DNA of 42,392 nt from Aquibacillus albus (GTDB lineage: Bacteria > Bacillota > Bacilli > Bacillales > Amphibacillaceae): NCBI RefSeq assembly GCF_016908325.1, contig NZ_JAFBDR010000033.1, positions 1-42,392 on the forward strand. The letters run 5' to 3'. Shown in pieces: positions 9,768 to 18,222 of this stretch. Within the stretch, counting starts at the first letter, position 1. Each line of letters opens with the position of its first letter. Under the pieces are notes generated by a model. The model was not told the DNA's origin and made no database searches. It saw only the letters and a program-made list of their open reading frames with translations. The position numbers and the translations under genes are program-made.

Positions 9768-9869
9768 AATATCCATCTCCCAAAGTTGTAATATTCGAGT
9801 AATTAAAACTTTAGCAATCTGAAAACTTTTAAAAAAATACTTACTATAATAAAAATATTTTTAGAAATG

Positions 9870-9898
9870 ATAAAAAATTACTGTAAATAGGAAGTCAA
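9870..9898 (-). promoter_or_regulatory. Sigma-A-like promoter of the hut operon
   Basis: On the minus strand TTGACT (9893-9898) is followed 17 bases later by TTTTAT (9870-9875). It lies about 100 bases before the hutU start, leaving a long AT-rich leader (9768-9869). I see no HutP-type or clear cre site in the leader. Confidence 0.5.
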
Positions 9899-9910
9899 TA
9901 TGGAGTGTTT

Positions 9911-10540
9911 GCGGCTGGGTTGAGAGGAAATTCCGGAGCGGTGCGCATAAATGCCGCTGGAATGAGAGTATTTCCCGGAACGGTGCGCATAAACGTCACT
10001 AGAATGAGAGTAATTACCGAAGCGGTGCGCATAAACGTTGCTAGAATGAGAGTAATTACCCAAGCGGTGCGCATAATCGTCGCTGGAGTGAGAGTAAATA
10101 CCGGAGCGGTGCGCATAAACGATGCTGGAATGAGAGGAAATTCCGGAACGGTGCGCATAAACGCCGCTGGAATGAGAGGAATTACCGGATCGGTGCGCAT
10201 AAATGACGCTAGAATGAGAGGAAATTCCGGAACGGTGCGCATAAACGCCGCTGGAATGAGAGGAATTCCCGGAACGGTGCGCATAAATGACGCTGGAATG
10301 AGAGGAAATGCCGGAGCGGTGCGCATAAACGTCGCTGGAATGAGAGTAATTACCGGAACGGTGCGCATAAACACTGCTAGAATGAGAGTATTTCCCGGAA
10401 CGGTGCGCATAAACTTCGCTGGAATGAGAGTAATTACCGGAACGGTGCGCATAAACGTCGCTGGAATGAAAGTAAATTCCGGTGCTGTGCGCATAAACGC
10501 GGCTTGAGTGAGAGTAATTACCGGAACGATGCGCGTAAAA
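9911..10540. repeat. Tandem array of about fourteen 42-bp repeats (array 1)
   Basis: The motif GTGCGCATAA recurs every 42 bases at 9941, 9983, 10025 and on to 10487, with a diverged last copy at 10529 and a partial first unit. Each unit also holds a core near GGAATGAGAG and a TACCGGAACG-like segment. Because 42 is a multiple of three and the unit lacks stops, several frames stay open on both strands and give fake proteins of 14-residue repeats (MRTVPGITLIPAAF type). No ribosome site or non-repeat domain supports a gene. Copies differ at scattered positions. Array 2 at the right end of the window belongs to the same family. Confidence 0.9.
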
Positions 10541-10575
10541 TGGATGCCGATGCCACTACCGTCAACTTGTGTAAT

Positions 10576-10664
10576 TTTCAAAATAAATAGGAGTACCGCG
10601 TAGATAATATCAAAGGATCCACGAGATACTCCTATAAATGCATCGTTAATTAGTACAACGAGTC
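10576..10664 (-). repeat. Dispersed hairpin/terminator element, copy 1
   Basis: The arms ATAGGAGTA (10587-10595) and TACTCCTAT (10627-10635) enclose a 31-base loop. On the minus strand the stem is followed by TTATTTTG, so it can serve as a terminator for the membrane protein gene that ends at 10739. The loop and about 30 bases on the far side resemble the copy at 18805-18898, so the homology is wider than the hairpin. Confidence 0.7.
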
Positions 10665-10738
10665 TTCTGTCCGATACAATCTTACCACAAATGCTTTATG
10701 CATGTCCCCAACGGGTGTTGTGATGTCTCCTAAGGACA

Positions 10739-11389
10739 TTAATTAGTGATGATCCGCCCCAAGTAAGGAAAAGCAATAGTCCACAGCAATAATCCAACAG
10801 GGTATACAATGAATATCCCCACCACTTGAGCAAGAGGAAATAATATACTTCCAAGTAATATTGTAATGCCAACCCATTTAGGGAGTGATGTTAATCTTAT
10901 CAAGGCAATTCCTGTTAGGATACCAGCTAAAGGAAAAAGAGGTGCTAGGAAGAAAAATATAGTCATTAACCCTCCATATCCTGCGTAATATGATTCTAAC
11001 AGTTCAACAGGTACGCCGTGTTGAATCAGGTCATATGTCAATGTACGGAAATAAGCTGTCGCACCGTAGGCTCCAATACTACCAAACAATCCAATAATTG
11101 CGATTAAACCACCTAATATCTTCTGGCTTTTAGAAATATAGTTGGCGGTGACTAAGAACATGGGAATGAAAAGGACTGCTGCAAAACCTGCAATGATTCC
11201 TTCAATGTAATTATGTGTGGACACGCCATCAAAATAAAAATCAAATTCACCAATTTTTAAAATAAAGAAAATACCTGATAATAAATATAATGGTGCAGCT
11301 AACCAAAATGTCAGTTTAGTTAAAAAAAGAAGTGGATATGTAGACTGTGTAGGGATATAGCTATTCGTTTCTAATTGACTTGACATCAT
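10739..11389 (-). CDS. Multi-pass membrane protein, probable target of the two-component system
   Basis: A 216-residue protein with about six hydrophobic segments: residues 25-50, 60-85, 92-112, 137-160, 163-185 and 187-212. AAGGAGG precedes a double ATG; the second ATG at 11386 has the more usual 8-base spacing. I do not recognise the family with certainty; it resembles small uncharacterised integral membrane proteins of Bacillaceae. Its promoter carries the same 24-bp palindrome as the SDR gene beyond the kinase, so the two are probably co-regulated by the neighbouring response regulator. Confidence 0.85.
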   Translation of the reverse strand: MMSSQLETNSYIPTQSTYPLLFLTKLTFWLAAPLYLLSGIFFILKIGEFDFYFDGVSTHNYIEGIIAGFAAVLFIPMFLVTANYISKSQKILGGLIAIIGLFGSIGAYGATAYFRTLTYDLIQHGVPVELLESYYAGYGGLMTIFFFLAPLFPLAGILTGIALIRLTSLPKWVGITILLGSILFPLAQVVGIFIVYPVGLLLWTIAFPYLGRIITN

Positions 11390-11426
11390 AAAGGCCTCCT
11401 TTTTGAAGTTTCAAACTTTATCCTAG

Positions 11427-11484
11427 ATTATAATGTAGGATTCTAAAGTGCAGTTAAAGTAAACCTTAAGAATTCTTTAGGTTT
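11427..11484 (-). promoter_or_regulatory. Promoter with 24-bp palindromic operator, site 1
   Basis: The operator at 11461-11484 has arms AAACCTTAAGA and TCTTTAGGTTT around AT, with one mismatch. Read on the minus strand it continues into ACTTTAACTGC and, further on, a perfect TATAAT (11427-11432). The -35 is poor (AACTGC), as expected for an activator-dependent promoter. The layout is nearly identical to site 2 at 14642-14699. Confidence 0.7.
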
Positions 11485-11670
11485 CCAGATAACACAGGCA
11501 TACACGTACCGCTAAGCTCCTGCCTACGGCACATTCTCTTTGTCACGGCCCTTGCAGCAGTCATGTCGAAGTGTGGGGCAAGGCAATTTAGCATTTTAAA
11601 AAGGGGATTTATGAAAGGATGTTGAATTTATATATTAGAGTTTCACGAAAATCGTTAAGGGGTTTTTATA

Positions 11671-12396
11671 ATGTCAGAAAGAAAAATTATGATTGTTGAT
11701 GATGAAATTGAGATTATAGAGATGGTTAAATTATTTTTAGAGCGGGAAAATTATGAGCTTATTACTTTGAATTTTGGAGACGAGGTGCTTGATAAAGTAA
11801 AAGATGTGAAACCAGATTTATTGATTCTTGATATACTTTTGCCTGGCATTGATGGGATTGAAATATGTCAATCCTTACGCAAGTTTACAGATATCCCTAT
11901 TATTTTCATCAGTTGTAAGGCTGAAGATGTCGATAAAGTTGTTGGACTTAGTGCAGGTGGAGATGATTACATGACAAAGCCGTTTAGTCCTATTGAACTT
12001 GTTGCGAGAGTGAAAGCTCATTTGAGAAGGAGCAGTACTTTAAAAACAGCACAAATAAATGCTGTCATCACACGTGGTTCTTTGGAAATGAATAGGTTCA
12101 CACAAAGAGTGTTTGTACATGGAAGAGAGGTTCACCTTTCATCTAGAGAATTTAAGTTACTTCATCAATTAGCCCAACACCCAGGAAGAATCTATAGTTT
12201 GGCAGAGTTGTATGAATTAGTTTGGGGAATCGATAGTATCAGTGATACAAGAACCGTCATGGTACATATTAGTAACTTGAGAAAGAAGCTTGAAGACGTT
12301 CAGGCAGCCAATACGGCCGATCGTTCAAAAAATGCACCCTATATTGTAACGATACGTGGTGCAGGGTATAAATTCAATGAAGATCAGTTAGGATAA
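11671..12396 (+). CDS. OmpR/PhoB-family response regulator
   Basis: 241 residues. Receiver domain at 1-120 with the acidic pair D10-D11, phospho-acceptor D54 in LLILDILLPG, and K103 in MTKPF. Winged-helix DNA-binding domain at about 140-235, with LSSREFKLL and VMVHISNLRKKLE. AAGGGG stands before the ATG. Its probable partner kinase is the convergent gene on the other strand; their 3' ends overlap by 9 bases. The likely DNA target is the palindrome near 11461 and 14642. The 185 bases between site 1 and this gene include a GC-richer stretch with inverted repeats. Confidence 0.95.
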   Translation: MSERKIMIVDDEIEIIEMVKLFLERENYELITLNFGDEVLDKVKDVKPDLLILDILLPGIDGIEICQSLRKFTDIPIIFISCKAEDVDKVVGLSAGGDDYMTKPFSPIELVARVKAHLRRSSTLKTAQINAVITRGSLEMNRFTQRVFVHGREVHLSSREFKLLHQLAQHPGRIYSLAELYELVWGIDSISDTRTVMVHISNLRKKLEDVQAANTADRSKNAPYIVTIRGAGYKFNEDQLG

Positions 12397-14559
12397 ACGA
12401 CGGTGTTTATTTTCCAAGCTAGATTCAAAGATTGGCAATGTCATACAAAATTGACTTCCCACCGGATTATTTTGCTCTGCCCAAATATTTCCCTCGTGTG
12501 CCTCTATAATGGCCTTCGATATCGCTAATCCCAAACCACTTCCTTGTTGCGTCGAATTATGCTTTGATTTATAAAAACGTTCAAATATTTTGCTGAGTTC
12601 ATCCTGTGGAATCCCGGTTCCCTCGTCTGAGATGGATATTTTTAAGCGCTTATCATTCGGGATTCTATACTCTTCTACCGTAATGCGAATGGTACTGTTT
12701 GCCGGTGAGAACTTTATCGCGTTCATCACAAGATTTGCAAACACTTGCTCTAGTCGATGGGAATCAATATAAAGAGACATAGCCTTTATCTTATCATGTA
12801 GATCGTTGTGATACTCAAACTGAAGCCCCGCTTGACGGATATCAAGCGCACAATCGTTTATCGCTTGATCCAGCCACTCCTCAACTGAAACCATGCTTTT
12901 ATGAAAAGACGTTTTCTTTACTTCTAACCTAGATAATTCAAATAGATCTTCGATTAATTGATTTAACCGAATGATTTTTCCATGCGTTTGAATAAGGTGT
13001 TGCTTTTTCTTCTCAGGGTCTTGAATGACATCATGAATCAGCGCTTCCAAGTATCCTTGAATGAGCGTAATAGGGGTGCGGAGTTCATGGGAAATGTTCG
13101 CGAAGAGTTGTTTTCTTGATTCTTCATATTCAATGATTTTCTCATTTTTTTGTGCAAGCTTTTGATTGGCTCCCATTAACTTCCCATTTGTTTCTTCCAG
13201 TTCTTTCGTTCTGTTCCTCACTTTATCTTCCAGTTTTTCATTTAAGTTTCGCAATTGTTGACTTAAATTTTCAATGGTCGTAAAGGCTTTGGAGAAATTT
13301 TTTGAAAGAATGAGAGCTTGACCGAAGAGATAACAATATAATCCCCAATATAAGTAATATCCTGTGCTGATCGTGCCAACAACATTTAAGATATCATTAA
13401 TAACTGTGAACATGAAGAAGCTGAAGAAAAGAAGGGTAGTTTTGGCCCCTTCCATACGATTTTTTGAAGCTAAATAAATGATGAACCATAAATAAATCAT
13501 GAGTAATATATTGTATATATTCCCGTATACAACGTAATGCGAATAAACCGAAGCAGGGGTTACTAGAATGATCATGATTGGAATGAAAGGTAAAAGAATG
13601 ATGGCTTTCATAAGACGATTCGGGATCATATTTGGAAATAGACGATTAATAAAGAGAGGAACGAATAAAAACTTTGCCACGGTTGCACATAAATATTCCA
13701 TTTTTAATGCCATTTCCCAACTGAAATGCTCAAACAACTTTGTAATCATCACTTCACCAATAAAAAGGTTTTGGATGCCAAACAATACGCAAATGATACC
13801 GAAATACAAATGGTAAAGGGCTTTTGGTCTGAAGCAAAATAGAGCAATAAAATAGATACCCATTATGAACAAACTACCAAATAAGAATAGGTGAACAGCA
13901 ATGTTTAACTGCGTCTGTGTAGCGATATCATGCACTGTTCCAATTTCTAGAGGCTGAAATAATCCTCCACTACGATGATGGAAGTTCGACACTTGGATCG
14001 TAATGGTGGAGTCTTGATCGACGATATACGTCATATGGTTGATATATTGTGGGTGGGATGTGGTTTTGTCTATGCCAACTTCTCCGTTTGAAGCTACCAG
14101 TATATCATTGATCCACATCCGATAAGCAGTTGATGCATATGGGATCTTCAAGGCGAGGACGTCAGTCGAATCTCCAACGTACAACTGAAGTCGGTACGTG
14201 GCATAGCCTGTTCCAGGAAGCTTTTCACCGTTGATTTCATAGCGGTTCCATATGCTGGGTACAAACACCCATTGTCCATGTGGAGGATTGCCTCTTGAAA
14301 AATCAGAAGGTTCCAGTAACTCCCCCCAATAAAAAGCCCACTCTCCCTCTAGTGAAATAGCCCCTTTTTTAACAAAGTCCCATTCCGAGACGTCTATTTT
14401 TCCTTGTTCGGCTACAGGGATTGGTCGTTGATCATGTTCACTGTTTCGTTTGCTATCTGTACTTGATGCAACGCTAGATTCACAGCTTGTCAGTACCACA
14501 ACAAGGATGACCAGCAAAACAACTAGATTTCCTCTATAAAAGAATTCTCGCCTAATCAT
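12388..14559 (-). CDS. 7TMR-DISM-type sensor histidine kinase, lipoprotein-anchored
   Basis: 723 residues from the ATG at 14559, which has AAAGGG 9 bases upstream; the GTG at 14580 has no ribosome site. Order: hydrophobic leader with lipobox LTSC near residue 26, an outer-face beta-rich domain (about 55-195, like the sugar-binding-fold DISMED2 sensors), seven membrane segments (about 220-415), a coiled coil (about 425-485), then HisKA with the H-box FANISHELRTP, followed by N-box (VMNAIKFSP), ISDEGTGIP, FERFYK and GSGLGLAI. All catalytic boxes are intact. It should sense an extracellular ligand and phosphorylate the adjacent regulator. Ligand unknown. Confidence 0.93.
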   Translation of the reverse strand: MIRREFFYRGNLVVLLVILVVVLTSCESSVASSTDSKRNSEHDQRPIPVAEQGKIDVSEWDFVKKGAISLEGEWAFYWGELLEPSDFSRGNPPHGQWVFVPSIWNRYEINGEKLPGTGYATYRLQLYVGDSTDVLALKIPYASTAYRMWINDILVASNGEVGIDKTTSHPQYINHMTYIVDQDSTITIQVSNFHHRSGGLFQPLEIGTVHDIATQTQLNIAVHLFLFGSLFIMGIYFIALFCFRPKALYHLYFGIICVLFGIQNLFIGEVMITKLFEHFSWEMALKMEYLCATVAKFLFVPLFINRLFPNMIPNRLMKAIILLPFIPIMIILVTPASVYSHYVVYGNIYNILLMIYLWFIIYLASKNRMEGAKTTLLFFSFFMFTVINDILNVVGTISTGYYLYWGLYCYLFGQALILSKNFSKAFTTIENLSQQLRNLNEKLEDKVRNRTKELEETNGKLMGANQKLAQKNEKIIEYEESRKQLFANISHELRTPITLIQGYLEALIHDVIQDPEKKKQHLIQTHGKIIRLNQLIEDLFELSRLEVKKTSFHKSMVSVEEWLDQAINDCALDIRQAGLQFEYHNDLHDKIKAMSLYIDSHRLEQVFANLVMNAIKFSPANSTIRITVEEYRIPNDKRLKISISDEGTGIPQDELSKIFERFYKSKHNSTQQGSGLGLAISKAIIEAHEGNIWAEQNNPVGSQFCMTLPIFESSLENKHRRLS

Positions 14560-14641
14560 ATTTTGTAATCCCTTTCGCACAGGTCTAATGTCATAATTTT
14601 ACCATATAATGTGAAAAGTGTTTTCTTTTTTTCCGTTTATA

Positions 14642-14699
14642 AAACCTAAAGAAATCTTTAGGTTTAATTTAACTTGGGTTAAGGTCGGGGCGTTATACT
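14642..14699 (+). promoter_or_regulatory. Promoter with 24-bp palindromic operator, site 2
   Basis: The arms AAACCTAAAGA and TCTTTAGGTTT match perfectly around a central AA (14642-14665). They continue into AATTTAACTTGGGTTAAGG and a TATACT -10 at 14694-14699; the -35 is weak. The SDR gene starts 53 bases later. The site also lies 83 bases before the kinase start on the other strand, so it could influence both. Confidence 0.7.
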
Positions 14700-14752
14700 T
14701 CAAATATTAAAAAAATGATCAGTAAGTACTTATAAGGAGGACTGAAAAATAA

Positions 14753-15712
14753 ATGGAAACACTATTTATCACTGGAGGAACTGGCTATATCGGAAGTGAA
14801 GTGGTAGAAACGGCGTTGGAACAGGGCTACCACGTACAAGTGTTAACACGTAGTTCCACGAAGGCCAAACTTCTTGAGGAAAAAGGAGTAGAAGCGATTG
14901 TCGGGGACCTTATAACCGATGATCATTGGCAAGATACAGCCTCAAAAGCTGACTATATGATTCATGTAGCTGCACCGCCAACTTGGGGGAAAAGAGTCTC
15001 CAAAAAAGTGGCTCTAGCGTTTCAACATGGGTTGTACGAGATGACCGAACGTTTGTTGCAATGCGCGCTTGAAAACCGACAATTAAAGAAACTCGTTTAC
15101 GTGGCTGGCACAAGTTACTTTGGAGATACTGGATCCTCAACATATGCTTCGGAGAATTTTAAGCCAATTCCCAAAGGATGGGGACCATATCTTGCCCCGG
15201 CGGTTGACGCTTTAGAGAAATACACGAGTAAAGGCGTTCCGATTGTGACTGCTTTTCCTGGGGGCGTATATGGACCAGATTCTTGGTGTGTTCAATTGTT
15301 TCTAAAACCACTTTTCGAGGGCAAAAAAATCACTGGATTAAAGGGGTATAAACCTTATTTTTCCCCTATCCATTTAAAAGATTGCGCCAGGGCCTTAGTA
15401 TTCCTATTACAGCATGGGCAAGCAAGTGAGCGTTACTTTCTTGTCGATGATCAGCCAATGACCTTTGGTGATGAATTTCTCCAATTAATTGAAAAAGAGA
15501 TGAAAGTGACGGCTAAAACACAATATGTTCCTAGGTGGCTATGTACCATCATTTTAGGTCCAGTTTTAACGGAGTACTCAACAGCACATAATCATTTCTC
15601 TAATCGCAAGCTTCGCGATCTTGGCTTTGACTATCTGTATCCGAATGCCTCCGAAGGCCTACCTGTAGTCGTAGAGAGTTGGTTGAAGCAGGAATGCGCT
15701 AACATTCATTAA
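14753..15712 (+). CDS. NAD(P)-dependent epimerase/dehydratase-like SDR protein
   Basis: 319 residues with the N-terminal Rossmann motif ITGGTGYIG (residues 6-14) and an Asp at the second strand region (VGDLITDD). The YVAGTSYFGD segment aligns with the usual active-site Ser/Tyr region, but the classical YxxxK is not clear, so it may be an atypical SDR. Substrate unknown. AAGGAGG stands 12 bases before the ATG, a long spacing. It is followed 17 bases later by a small membrane protein gene, and both are probably driven by the operator promoter at 14642-14699. Confidence 0.88.
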   Translation: METLFITGGTGYIGSEVVETALEQGYHVQVLTRSSTKAKLLEEKGVEAIVGDLITDDHWQDTASKADYMIHVAAPPTWGKRVSKKVALAFQHGLYEMTERLLQCALENRQLKKLVYVAGTSYFGDTGSSTYASENFKPIPKGWGPYLAPAVDALEKYTSKGVPIVTAFPGGVYGPDSWCVQLFLKPLFEGKKITGLKGYKPYFSPIHLKDCARALVFLLQHGQASERYFLVDDQPMTFGDEFLQLIEKEMKVTAKTQYVPRWLCTIILGPVLTEYSTAHNHFSNRKLRDLGFDYLYPNASEGLPVVVESWLKQECANIH

Positions 15713-15729
15713 TCGAGGAGTTGTTTTAC

Positions 15730-16206
15730 ATGTTAAGTCTGTATGAGATTTTAATCACGGTACACATAATCACAGCTATGTTGTGGTTGGGTGGCGCTTT
15801 AGTCGAAACTTTTTATTTTATCCCTCAGTTCAAAAAGGTTAGCAACGGCATAACGGAAGCGCACTTCATTAAAATTTGGTCTAGTTCTGGCCCGTACTAT
15901 GGACCTGTTGTCTTACTTTTATTATTTACGGGTATAACGCTCACGATTTACGGTGGATGGGGATTTTTTCAAAGCTTTTGGTTAGGAACAAAGCAGGGAA
16001 TTATGATCACGATTTTTCTTATAGCGATCGCAGCAGCATTTCCTAATATGGGCAAAACTCAAAAGATGGCAACTGCATTGTTAGAAAAGAACGAGCCAGC
16101 CAATGATGCCCTTCGTAAGCAATTCAAGAAGACAGTAGTATTTTTTGACATCATGCATATAGGTGTATTCATTAACGTTATTTTAGCTATATTACGTTTT
16201 TCATAG
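15730..16206 (+). CDS. Small integral membrane protein, DUF2269/CopD-like
   Basis: 158 residues from the ATG at 15730, which has GAGGAG 9 bases upstream; the TTG at 15721 touches that site and is unlikely. Four membrane segments. The first holds ITVHIITAMLWLGGALVETF, a His-containing helix typical of DUF2269 and CopD-like proteins, and a second His is in DIMHIGVFIN in the last helix, which could bind heme or metal. Second gene of the SDR operon, ended by a terminator. Confidence 0.8.
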   Translation: MLSLYEILITVHIITAMLWLGGALVETFYFIPQFKKVSNGITEAHFIKIWSSSGPYYGPVVLLLLFTGITLTIYGGWGFFQSFWLGTKQGIMITIFLIAIAAAFPNMGKTQKMATALLEKNEPANDALRKQFKKTVVFFDIMHIGVFINVILAILRFS

Positions 16207-16227
16207 TGCTTTAACAAGACAGTTGGA

Positions 16228-16264
16228 AAGCCCCCATTGTAGATCAAGATGGGGACTTTTTTTT
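16228..16264 (+). terminator. Terminator of the SDR-membrane protein operon
   Basis: A CCCCAT/ATGGGG stem with an AAG/CTT extension and an 11-base loop, followed by eight T at 16257-16264. It lies in the 68-base gap between two convergent genes and may stop both transcripts, though the T-run serves the plus strand. Confidence 0.85.
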
Positions 16265-16274
16265 AGCTTGTAAG

Positions 16275-17894
16275 TTATTTGTCTTCCTTATTCTTTTTCG
16301 CTCTTCTTAATTTCGAGTTGATATCATGTTCTTCCCCAAATTCAGTCTGCAAGTTTCCTTTCATTTGTTTCCTTTTCCTTTTTTCTCGAATCTTCTCCAA
16401 TTTCTTTTCAAGTCTTAATTCTTCGACTGGCTCTTCGCCTAATTCCTTCAATATAGAAATACTCATCAACAGTAAGATCACAGTTAACGGTAATGCACTT
16501 ACAATAATCGCTGTTTGTAATCCGCTCAGGCCGCCTCTTCCCATCAAAATTAGTGCAGAGGCTGTCAGAAACAATCCCCAGCTAATTTTGACGAAGTTCG
16601 GGGGATGTAAGCTGCCGTTTGTTGTTTGCATTCCTAAGACGAAAGTAGCGGAATCAGCTGATGTGATAAAAAATGTTGCAATTAGTAATAAGGCAATGGT
16701 GGATAAAATACCACTCCCAGGCATCATATTAAAAGTCGCAAACAAGGCTGTTTCTACGCCTTGACCAGCAATATTTGCACCTTGAAACAATTCATAATAA
16801 ATGCCCGTGCCACCGAAAACACCAAACCAGAGGATACAGACAGCTGTCGGTACAACCATCACGACAATAATAAATTCTCGGATGGTCCGTCCTTTGGATA
16901 TACGGGCAATGAATGTACCAACAAACGGAGCCCAGGCAATCCACCATGCAAAGAAAAAGATTGTCCAATTTTGGACCCAAGCTGCATTTTCCTGATTGAA
17001 TGGGGCCATTCGAAAGGACATCATCGGTAAATTTTGAATATATCCGCCGAGCGTTGTCATCAATAGACTTATGACAAATTGTAGAGGGCCAAGTAGTAAG
17101 AATGCAACAAACAATACTACCGCAAGCACCATATTTGCATTACTCAAATATTTGATTCCCTTGTTAATCCCCGTGCTTGCTGAAAGAATAAATAATGCTG
17201 TTGTAACTAAAATGATAATTACCTGTATCCAAAACGCATTAGGAATCCCTGTTAAATAAGAAAGCCCACCATTAATCTGTGCTGCACCGAGACCAAGTGA
17301 AGCAGCAACTCCAAATACCGTTGCAAAAACAGCAATGATGTCAACTGTGATACCAATTGGCCCCTTGGTTTTTTCACCAAGAATCGGATACAATGTGGCA
17401 CTCATTATACCCGGCGCATCTTTCCTGAATTTAAAGTAAGCTAAAGCTAGTGCCACGACGGCGTAAATAGCCCAGGCATGAATCCCCCAGTTTAAATAAG
17501 TATATTGAAGAGCTACCTTTGCCGTTTCTGTTGTCCCAGCTTCTCCAAAAGGTGGGGTGACCAAGTGTGCAATTGGTTCGGAAATACCATAAAAGAGTAA
17601 ACCAATCCCCATCCCAGCACTAAATAACATCGCAATCCAAGACGCTCGACTGTATTCAGGTTCATCTTCGTCTTTGCCTAATTTCACTTTTCCGTATTTA
17701 CTGAAAATCAAATAGATCGCAAAAATCAAAAAGAAAAATGTTGCTAACAAATAGAACCAACCAAATTGCTCCAATAAAAAGGCCTTTGAGGTTTCCATAA
17801 CGTTAGTGATGTTTTCAGGAAAAACAACACCCCAAATTACAAAAACAACAGCGATAACCATACCTATCCAATAAACGTAAGTAACCTTCTTCAT
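16275..17894 (-). CDS. BCCT-family betaine/choline/carnitine transporter (OpuD-like)
   Basis: 539 residues, 12 predicted membrane segments. BCCT signatures are clear: GMGIGLLFYGISEPIAH in the early helices and the tryptophan-rich WTIFFFAWWIAWAPFVGTFIARISKGRTIREF. It should import a trimethylammonium compound such as glycine betaine, driven by sodium or protons. The long charged C-terminal tail (about residues 485-539, rich in K, R and E) resembles the osmosensing tails of this family. AAGGAGG precedes the ATG. It stands alone between convergent and divergent neighbours; no betaine-synthesis genes are in view. Confidence 0.93.
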   Translation of the reverse strand: MKKVTYVYWIGMVIAVVFVIWGVVFPENITNVMETSKAFLLEQFGWFYLLATFFFLIFAIYLIFSKYGKVKLGKDEDEPEYSRASWIAMLFSAGMGIGLLFYGISEPIAHLVTPPFGEAGTTETAKVALQYTYLNWGIHAWAIYAVVALALAYFKFRKDAPGIMSATLYPILGEKTKGPIGITVDIIAVFATVFGVAASLGLGAAQINGGLSYLTGIPNAFWIQVIIILVTTALFILSASTGINKGIKYLSNANMVLAVVLFVAFLLLGPLQFVISLLMTTLGGYIQNLPMMSFRMAPFNQENAAWVQNWTIFFFAWWIAWAPFVGTFIARISKGRTIREFIIVVMVVPTAVCILWFGVFGGTGIYYELFQGANIAGQGVETALFATFNMMPGSGILSTIALLLIATFFITSADSATFVLGMQTTNGSLHPPNFVKISWGLFLTASALILMGRGGLSGLQTAIIVSALPLTVILLLMSISILKELGEEPVEELRLEKKLEKIREKRKRKQMKGNLQTEFGEEHDINSKLRRAKKNKEDK

Positions 17895-18159
17895 ATATAA
17901 ACCTCCTTCCGGTGAACTTATCTTTTCCAGAAATTGAGGTAATATTTATCTTGGTTACAGAAATTTTTACCGTTTATTGAGCTGTTCAAAATTTTCGAAC
18001 ATAGGGTACCATTTAATACCTTTAGTCCGTTTTTACGGCCATGTGTATAAAAAAAGCATTTCTTGATTAAGGGATTGCATAACTGATTATATAAACGGAA
18101 GCAATATGAATTTAACGGAACTTACTTTTTAAATTATATAAATTCATGGATATCAATTT
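17895..18159. other. Upstream region of the BCCT gene
   Basis: AT-rich, without a supportable gene. It holds the BCCT leader and a dyad GTTC-AAAATTTTC-GAAC at 17984-18000 that overlaps a TTGAAC -35-like hexamer on the minus strand; the matching -10 is poor. A small CCGT/ACGG hairpin lies near 18028-18039. Whether the dyad binds an osmotic or choline-type repressor is unknown. Confidence 0.35.
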
Positions 18160-18187
18160 TTGAAAATCAAACAAAATGGTTTATAAT
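18160..18187 (+). promoter_or_regulatory. Promoter of the RelE-type toxin-antitoxin remnant
   Basis: TTGAAA (18160-18165), a 16-base spacer and a perfect TATAAT (18182-18187). A start near 18195 leaves a short leader before the ribosome site AAAGGTGG of the antitoxin. Confidence 0.7.
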
Positions 18188-18222
18188 AAAGTTAGAAATA
18201 TGGAGACAAAGGTGGTGTGAAA

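Noticed and set aside
9768-9869. Riboswitch or HutP-type antiterminator in the hut leader
   Set aside because: The leader is AT-rich without clear NAG-repeat clusters or a stable hairpin followed by a T-run.
9911-10540. CRISPR array
   Set aside because: The period is 42 bases with variation spread over the whole unit; there is no constant repeat plus unique spacer pattern and no cas gene.
9878-10581. Long open frames on both strands encoding 14-residue repeats (MRTVPGITLIPAAF type)
   Set aside because: They follow from a stop-free 42-bp tandem unit; several overlapping frames are open at once, and there is no ribosome site or non-repeat domain.
10587-10635. Transposon end or MITE for the hairpin element
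   Set aside because: No flanking target duplication or transposase is visible in either copy, so I describe it only as a dispersed hairpin.
16279-17259. Plus-strand frames opposite the BCCT carrier
   Set aside because: Hydrophobic-gene antisense shadows; composition and starts do not support translation.
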